Source: Anaerolineales bacterium (GTDB lineage: Bacteria > Chloroflexota > Anaerolineae > Anaerolineales > Villigracilaceae). From it: DNA of 64,000 bases. Positions 58,760 to 64,000 of this stretch are shown one piece after another. How positions within the stretch are numbered: position 1 is the stretch's first letter; each line of letters opens with the position of its first letter. Location of the stretch: NCBI GenBank assembly GCA_015075275.1, contig JABTUU010000001.1, positions 124,001-188,000 on the forward strand, read 5' to 3'. The translations under genes and the position numbers were made by a program. The notes under the pieces are model-generated. The model saw only the letters and a program-made list of their open reading frames with translations. It was not told the DNA's origin and did no database searches.

Positions 58760-60112
58760 ATGAATCGATCTAATTCAAAGCGCCCTTCGGGGATGCTGGG
58801 TTTTACTATTGTCTGGATTGGTCAGATTATCTCTACGCTTGCCAGTTCGATGAGTCAATTCGCATTGATGATATTTATGTTCGAAGAGACCGGCAGCGCG
58901 CTCGCAATGGGGACTATGCAGGTATTTTTCATCGCCCCATTTTTGTTGATCTCGCCGCTGGCTGGCGTGTGGGTTGATCGTCACAATCGTAAGATGATGA
59001 TGATGGTCAGCGATATAGGCGCAGGCGTCGCTACGATCCTTATCATGATCTTGCAAGCCTTTGGCGTTCTCGAATATTGGCATATCTACGGCGCATCCAT
59101 TATTTACGGGTTGAGTATGGCGTTTCAGTGGCCCGCTTACTCTGCTGCAATTTCTACAATGATTCCGAAAGCGCAACTTGGACGCGCTAACGGTATGATG
59201 TCGTTGATCGAAGCGGGTCCTCAGGTGATCGCCCCTCTTCTAGCCGGCGCGCTGTTGCCGGTGATTGCGCTGACCGGTATTCTGGCGTTGGACGTAGTTT
59301 CATTTCTATTTGCTGTCGGCGCGTTGCTGTTTGTCCATATCCCGCAACCCGCGCCGACGGAAGCGGGCGTAAGATCGCAGAACGAAGGAATTTTCCGCGA
59401 TGCGATTTACGGGTTCAAATATATTTTCTCGCGTCCCAGCCTGCTTGGGTTGCAAATTATCTTTCTTTTTGGGAATCTCTTCTCCGGCATTGGGTTCGCC
59501 GTTTTGGCTCCCATGATTTTGACGCGTTCCGGCGGAGATAGCCTGACGTTCGGAACCGTTCAATCGGCGGCAGCGATTGCCGCTGTTGTGGGCGGCGTGA
59601 CGATGAGCGTGTGGGGCGGCTTTAAGCGTCGCGTGCATGGCGTGTTGATCGGCTGGATCCTCAGCGGAATCGGCATGACAATCGTCGGGTTCGCCGGAGG
59701 GTTGGTTGTGTGGATTGCGGGCCTCGCTTTGACGGCGTTTGTAAGCCCGTTCGTAAACGCGTCTAATCAGGCGATCTGGCAGGCAAAAGTTTCGCCTGAC
59801 TTGCAAGGGCGCGTCTTTTCCGCTCGTCGTTTGATCGCCTGGATGACGAATCCTATCTCACCGTTGATTGGAGGCGCGCTCGCCGACTTTGCGCTTGAAC
59901 CTGCCGCCATTGCAGGGACAGGCTTGCCGCATGTATTCTCAGGGCTGGTGGGAAAGGGCGCCGGCTCCGGCATGGGACTATTGATCGTATTTGTAGGCGT
60001 AGCTGCTGCGCTAGTGGGAGTGATCGGATATTTTTCGCGCCGCGTTCGTAATGCAGAAACTTTGTTGCCCGATTATGAGCCTCCGCTAAAGATGGCGGAG
60101 ATTGGTGGATGA
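58760..60112 (+). CDS. MFS exporter (EntS-like type)
   Basis: A 450-residue carrier with 12 hydrophobic segments; the motif AGVWVDRHNRKMMM after helix 2 is the MFS loop, and SLIEAGPQVIAPLLAGAL and NPISPLIGGALADFALEPA are typical of the EntS/MefA-like MFS_3 branch. It may export a drug or siderophore. It could be in the DUF2089 operon, 52 bases after it, or have its own start near TTAAAT. Confidence 0.85.
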   Translation: MNRSNSKRPSGMLGFTIVWIGQIISTLASSMSQFALMIFMFEETGSALAMGTMQVFFIAPFLLISPLAGVWVDRHNRKMMMMVSDIGAGVATILIMILQAFGVLEYWHIYGASIIYGLSMAFQWPAYSAAISTMIPKAQLGRANGMMSLIEAGPQVIAPLLAGALLPVIALTGILALDVVSFLFAVGALLFVHIPQPAPTEAGVRSQNEGIFRDAIYGFKYIFSRPSLLGLQIIFLFGNLFSGIGFAVLAPMILTRSGGDSLTFGTVQSAAAIAAVVGGVTMSVWGGFKRRVHGVLIGWILSGIGMTIVGFAGGLVVWIAGLALTAFVSPFVNASNQAIWQAKVSPDLQGRVFSARRLIAWMTNPISPLIGGALADFALEPAAIAGTGLPHVFSGLVGKGAGSGMGLLIVFVGVAAALVGVIGYFSRRVRNAETLLPDYEPPLKMAEIGG

Positions 60113-60208
60113 CGTATGTTGGAAAAATTCTCGTCGTAGCGGAACAACCTCTCTTATTCTTAATACTTTTCTTGTTGTAAAACGAATTTCTATGCTTCGC
60201 GTTTGTAT

Positions 60209-61369
60209 CTATCCTGCGTCCCATGGAGCGTTGCCATGTCCGCCTTGCAGCGTTTCGTGGATCGTCTCGCCAAGTTCGGGCAGCGCGTCCGCTGTTGCGG
60301 CTAGCAGACCGAAACAACCGGCGATCATCATATCTCCAAATGGCGCAGTGAAATATGGGCGCAATTTTTTATGAGTTTCGATTTCTGGTTGACGATTGAA
60401 GAGCGAACGTCGCGGTCCTGTCACTGCCGTGTCAAACCCATCCTTCTCAAACTTAAATACCTCGTCTGTGTACATTAACGCGCCATGTCCCATATCGTTG
60501 AAAACGTCTTCATGCTTCAATGAACCGTCCGCTAATTTGCGAATTAATGCTTCGAGTTTGGGCAGATCAATTTCGCCGGTGTGATGTTCGAAAACGCCTT
60601 CGATGCCTCTTTCGCTTAGACGAAACGCCAGCGTGTGAAAATTGCCCAGGTTGACGACGATCTTCCGCTTGCGAGAAACGACTTGCGGATCAAGCGACGC
60701 GCCCAAGATGGCGGCAGGGGCCGTGTCCATGACCACTAACGGGCAGGGCAGATCTCCAGTTGAATCGGCAACGGCTTGTAGGCGCGTCATAGCGGCGGGA
60801 ATCGCGTCAGAAAGATATGCAAATGCTGAGAGTGAATTCTTGGCTTGGATGCGCGCATCGAGATAATCGAAGCGAAATTGCCGGTCTGAAACCCCCGCTG
60901 GCGCATCGCCATGATCGAATACGGCGACTGCGACGGCGCTCAAATTATCCAGTGAAACGCCGTAATCGTTGAACGTTTTGGAGATTAATTTGAAGTCGAA
61001 GTCTCGCAGTTCGAGCCAGTCCGCGTTCTTCTTTAAACGCTTGACCTCGTCGTCTCCGACGATTTTCACTCCTAATGCTTCCACTTTTTCTAACTCGTCG
61101 TTGAGCGTTTTTGCCGCGTTCGGCGTCATATAGACTGGAACTTTTGTGCGGATATACTCCTCAATCGCCCAGGAGGAGGGTCCGCCGCCCATGGTGTAGC
61201 CGGTTAACAGGATAGGGGTTCGCGTACGAAGCGATTGTTTGAGACGACGATTTACCATCAACGTTGGCGAAGGCAACACAAGTTTGAATCCGTTTTCGAT
61301 ATCAAGATTCGAATTGTAGAGGAAAATATCCTGCGTGCCCGCGCCAATATCAACGGTTAAGATTTGCAT
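60209..61369 (-). CDS. DUF1786-family protein
   Basis: A 386-residue protein whose N-terminus MQILTVDIGAGTQDIFLY has the phosphate-1 loop of the actin/ASKHA fold, and whose C-terminus contains GCFGLLAA. It resembles the uncharacterised DUF1786 family, sometimes labelled as pyruvate-formate-lyase-activating enzyme without evidence; no radical-SAM CxxxCxxC is seen. It lies in one direction with the VIT1 fusion gene 23 bases upstream and is likely in its operon. Confidence 0.75.
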   Translation of the reverse strand: MQILTVDIGAGTQDIFLYNSNLDIENGFKLVLPSPTLMVNRRLKQSLRTRTPILLTGYTMGGGPSSWAIEEYIRTKVPVYMTPNAAKTLNDELEKVEALGVKIVGDDEVKRLKKNADWLELRDFDFKLISKTFNDYGVSLDNLSAVAVAVFDHGDAPAGVSDRQFRFDYLDARIQAKNSLSAFAYLSDAIPAAMTRLQAVADSTGDLPCPLVVMDTAPAAILGASLDPQVVSRKRKIVVNLGNFHTLAFRLSERGIEGVFEHHTGEIDLPKLEALIRKLADGSLKHEDVFNDMGHGALMYTDEVFKFEKDGFDTAVTGPRRSLFNRQPEIETHKKLRPYFTAPFGDMMIAGCFGLLAATADALPELGETIHETLQGGHGNAPWDAG

Positions 61370-61392
61370 GTGATTGGAAACCGCCTCTTTTT

Positions 61393-62265
61393 TTAGATCT
61401 CAACATGCAACCACAAGCGGATGAAGTAACCGATCATGAATGAAAGCAGCGCTACGCCGAGGCTGATGCCTGCCATTTCTAAGAAGCGGCTGCGGAACGA
61501 TTCGCCTTTGGCGACGGAGATGTAGTAATTGAAAACAGCGATGATCGTAACTGCAATGGCGAGCGTGATGATGAGATTGGAAATATAGTTTTGAAAGAGC
61601 AGGTAGGGCATCACCAGCAACATAACGGTAATGATGTACGCGATGCCGGTGTAGATCGCTGCGCGGACGGGGTCTTTCTGCGTATTTTCAGAACGAGTGG
61701 ATAAGTACTCGCTCGCAGCCATCGAGAACGACGCGGCAATACCGGTGATCAGCCCTGAAAGGGCGATCAGTTTCACGTTTTGCAGCGCCAGCGTCAACCC
61801 GGCGAGCGCGCCGGTCAATTCGACCAGCGCGTCGTTGAGTCCTAATACGACCGAGCCGGCATATTCCAATTGCTCCTCGCTCAGCATGGAGATTAACTGA
61901 GCTTCGTGTTCGTCTTCTTCCTGTTGAATGCGCGCCGCATCGGGGATGACTTTTGCGATCGCGGCGTAATGTTCTTGCGCTTTCTCTTCGCCGCGTTCCA
62001 TCAATTTGACGCCGAAGGTATAACCGAAGATGCGGCTGATGAAATAATATCCCCATACTTTGAGCCATTGCGGTTGGACGTCTTCGCCGCTGTGCTGTTT
62101 CCATTCGCGATAATGGCGCAGTTCGTCCTGCGCAATGCGTCTTAAGATGGCGGCGTTCTCGGCGGACTTGATCTTATCCGCCAATTTATTGTAAATTTGA
62201 TATTCTGTAATTTCCGCTTGTTGAAAATCTAGAATGAGTTTCCGAACGTCCTCGGTTAGTTGCAT
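61393..62265 (-). CDS. Rubrerythrin-VIT1 fusion, iron/manganese transporter
   Basis: A 290-residue fusion. Residues 1-135 are a ferritin-like/rubrerythrin domain with Glu and His iron ligands (LILDFQQAEITEYQIY, DELRHYREW, EEDEHEAQLI). The rest is VIT1/CCC1: GLNDALVELTGALAGLTLAL, then SMAASEYLSTRSE, and further helices. The type resembles the iron exporter MbfA. It would sense iron in the cytoplasm and export it. AAGGAGG lies before the ATG. Confidence 0.88.
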   Translation of the reverse strand: MQLTEDVRKLILDFQQAEITEYQIYNKLADKIKSAENAAILRRIAQDELRHYREWKQHSGEDVQPQWLKVWGYYFISRIFGYTFGVKLMERGEEKAQEHYAAIAKVIPDAARIQQEEDEHEAQLISMLSEEQLEYAGSVVLGLNDALVELTGALAGLTLALQNVKLIALSGLITGIAASFSMAASEYLSTRSENTQKDPVRAAIYTGIAYIITVMLLVMPYLLFQNYISNLIITLAIAVTIIAVFNYYISVAKGESFRSRFLEMAGISLGVALLSFMIGYFIRLWLHVEI

Positions 62266-62384
62266 ATCTGCCTCCTTATAATTATTTGCGTTATTTGATT
62301 ATACGTCATTCTATGGGATAATTATCGCGCTTCTCGTCGCGCTCGCGCGCGGGCGGAAGGACGAAAGGTTAGAAAGATAGCGCT

Positions 62385-64000
62385 GTGAGCCAATTGGATT
62401 CTAACTCGACGCTGGCGGATGTGCTTGGCAGTTATGTGCCGAAACTTATCCATAAATACGTCATCGCGCATCCGACGCCCATTGACGAGCCTGTAACGGA
62501 GAAATTTCAGGCGGCAGTTCTGTTTGCCGATATTTCGGGCTTTACTTTGCTGACTGAACGCCTCGCCGAACGCGGACCTTCCGGCGTTGAGTCTCTTGCG
62601 CGCATCCTCAACGAATACTTCGGCCGTTTGATAGATATCGTTCATGATTATGACGGCGATGTGGTGAAATTTGCCGGCGATGCGGTTGTTGCGGTGTGGA
62701 CCGTCGCTTCGAGCGAAGAGGCGACCGACGCGCTTTCCTTGGATGACCAGCGGCGCCGAACGTTGCGCGCCGCTGAATGCGCGCTCAAAATCCGTGCGGA
62801 ACTCACGCATTACAAGACAGAAAATCTTGACCTTTATCTTAAACTTGCAGTGAGCGCAGGCAATATCGTTGCGGCGCACATAGGGGGTGAGTTTAATCGC
62901 TGGGAGCTCCTTCTGACCGGCAACCCGCTGGTGGAAGTGGGCATTGCTAACAGCCTCGTGAAAGCGGGCGAAATTCTCGTCGCGCCTTCTGCATGGAAAT
63001 TGATCCGCAACGATTGCATCGCTGAATTGATGGAATTTGAACTGCCGGAATCGATTGCGCAGGCTGGGCGGTTGAGCGCTTTGAGGGGCGCGCCAGCCGC
63101 CGCAGCGATCGAGGCGCCGATTATTCTGAGCGGCATTGAAAACGCATTGCGGCCTTACATCCCCGGTGCGATCATTAACCGCCTAGCCGCTGGTCAAAGC
63201 GGTTGGATCGCCGAATTGCGGCGTGTGACGGTCTTGTTCATCAACTTGCCGGGTTTGAATCAAGATACAAAACTAGATGCGTCGCAACGAGTTGCGAAAA
63301 TGCTTCAACGTTCCGTCTATCGTTATGAGGGAAGCATCAATAAAATTAATGTGGATGATAAAGGCGTGACGCTGATTGCGGCGTTTGGGCTGCCGCCGTT
63401 CTCACATAAAGACGATCCTGCGCGAGGCGCGTTAGCCGCGCTCGCGATCCGCCGTGAGTTGAATGCGCTTAATGTGCGGAGCTCGATCGGCATTGCCACA
63501 GGACGGATCTTTTGCGGATCAATCGGCAATGAATCGCGGCGCGAATATGCCGCTATCGGCAATGCAGTCAACCTATCGGCACGCTTGATGTCCGTCGCAA
63601 GCTTGCAGAGCGGGTTGATCAAGGAATTCGGCGTTCCAATCTTATGCGATCGCGCGACATACGATAGCGCGAAAGACACGGTCGTATTCCAAACGCTTGC
63701 GCCGCAACCAATAAAAGGTCGAAGCGAGCTGGTTGAAGTATTTTTTCCGCTTGAGGGTAAAAAGAGCGTTATCCGTCCGAAGGCTGAACTAATCGGTCGT
63801 CGGGAGGAGAAGATAATCTTAGGGAGCGCGCTGCAAGGGTTAGAGCGCGATGCGACGAGCCGGGCGGTCATCTTGTACGGCGAAGCGGGCATTGGGAAAT
63901 CGCGTTTGTTCGAAGAATTAATTCGGCAAGCGGAAACGTTAGACCTGAGAATATTGCGCGGCGAAGGCGATGCAATTGAAAGGAATAGTCTTTATCATGC
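62385..64000 (+). CDS. Tandem adenylate cyclase with AAA ATPase, partial
   Basis: An open reading frame that leaves the right edge; 538 codons are seen. The start is probably GTG 62385. Cyclase domain 1 (about residues 40-200) has AVLFADISGFTLLTERLAE and GDVVKFAGDAVVAVW. Cyclase domain 2 (about 275-440) is less typical: VTVLFINLPGLNQ, and IGIATGRIFCGSIGNESRREYAAIG. A P-loop ATPase follows (YGEAGIGKSRLFEEL near 500). The order is like soluble adenylyl cyclase (ADCY10), with a regulatory C-terminus that is cut off here. It would make cAMP in response to a signal. Confidence 0.85.
   Translation, partial: MSQLDSNSTLADVLGSYVPKLIHKYVIAHPTPIDEPVTEKFQAAVLFADISGFTLLTERLAERGPSGVESLARILNEYFGRLIDIVHDYDGDVVKFAGDAVVAVWTVASSEEATDALSLDDQRRRTLRAAECALKIRAELTHYKTENLDLYLKLAVSAGNIVAAHIGGEFNRWELLLTGNPLVEVGIANSLVKAGEILVAPSAWKLIRNDCIAELMEFELPESIAQAGRLSALRGAPAAAAIEAPIILSGIENALRPYIPGAIINRLAAGQSGWIAELRRVTVLFINLPGLNQDTKLDASQRVAKMLQRSVYRYEGSINKINVDDKGVTLIAAFGLPPFSHKDDPARGALAALAIRRELNALNVRSSIGIATGRIFCGSIGNESRREYAAIGNAVNLSARLMSVASLQSGLIKEFGVPILCDRATYDSAKDTVVFQTLAPQPIKGRSELVEVFFPLEGKKSVIRPKAELIGRREEKIILGSALQGLERDATSRAVILYGEAGIGKSRLFEELIRQAETLDLRILRGEGDAIERNSLYH

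Noticed and set aside
63323..63892. Minus-strand frame in the cyclase region
   Set aside because: Antisense to a cyclase/ATPase frame with clear motifs.
1..64000. CRISPR arrays, rRNA genes, tmRNA, full insertion sequences with transposase
   Set aside because: I looked for regularly spaced repeats, rRNA-like blocks and transposase motifs and saw none. Repeats here are isolated palindromes or one MITE.

Overview
The window looks like a chromosomal segment of a Chloroflexota bacterium, most likely class Anaerolineae. This is inferred from protein style (DUF2089/SHOCT-like genes, a Bmp-like lipoprotein, an F420-type reductase, a PadR regulator), a LexA box of the GAAC-N4-GTTC kind, and many dispersed palindromic repeats between genes. 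No database search was possible. Most genes are ordinary housekeeping; a few stretches look accessory.

Layout. 0.3-12 kb: a STAS-like protein, a PucC-type transporter, holA, an alkyltransferase-like protein with surE, a two-GAF histidine kinase, and envelope/cell-wall genes. 12-16 kb: a leader with a mini-ORF and terminator, then four GNAT acetyltransferase genes. 16-26.8 kb: HAD phosphatases, a polysaccharide deacetylase, an HD hydrolase, an ABC exporter, an SMR pump, rsmI, an S10 carboxypeptidase and a sugar-phosphate isomerase. 26.8-29 kb: a 122-bp MITE-like element with a 5-bp target duplication beside two secreted proteins of foreign character. 29-34.1 kb: a sulfotransferase, a glycosyltransferase, an FmdE-like protein, and a PadR-modA-modB unit without modC. 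34.2-41.7 kb: a SelW-type selenoprotein gene with in-frame TGA, trpS, dtd, a ferredoxin reductase, an M16 protease pair and acpS.

41.8-47 kb is the most interesting block: a lone LuxR helix-turn-helix, an ABC ATPase, MauE-like and MauD-like disulfide-handling proteins, a 73-residue peptide with eight cysteines, and a large FtsX-type permease, all on one strand. I read it as a possible system for making and exporting, or sensing, a disulfide-rich peptide. It is followed by a divergent two-gene operon (AAA-type ATPase plus a small protein) whose consensus promoter carries a LexA box.

48.6-54.1 kb is the translation cluster: tRNA-Thr(TGT), tRNA-Tyr, tRNA-Thr(GGT), tuf, rpmG, tRNA-Trp, secE, nusG, rplK, rplA, rplJ, rplL. 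It has L1-binding-site mimics before both rplK and rplA and an L10-type leader with terminator before rplJ. It is closed by a convergent lexA rather than rpoB. 55-64 kb: corA, a four-gene DUF2089/SHOCT-like operon followed by an MFS gene, a DUF1786 gene, an encapsulated-type rubrerythrin/VIT1 fusion, and a tandem adenylate cyclase/ATPase gene running off the right edge.

Regulatory style: several genes have a -10 hexamer only 6-7 bases before the start codon, which implies leaderless mRNAs. Repeats reach into genes: rsmI and the HD gene take their stop codons from palindromic repeats.
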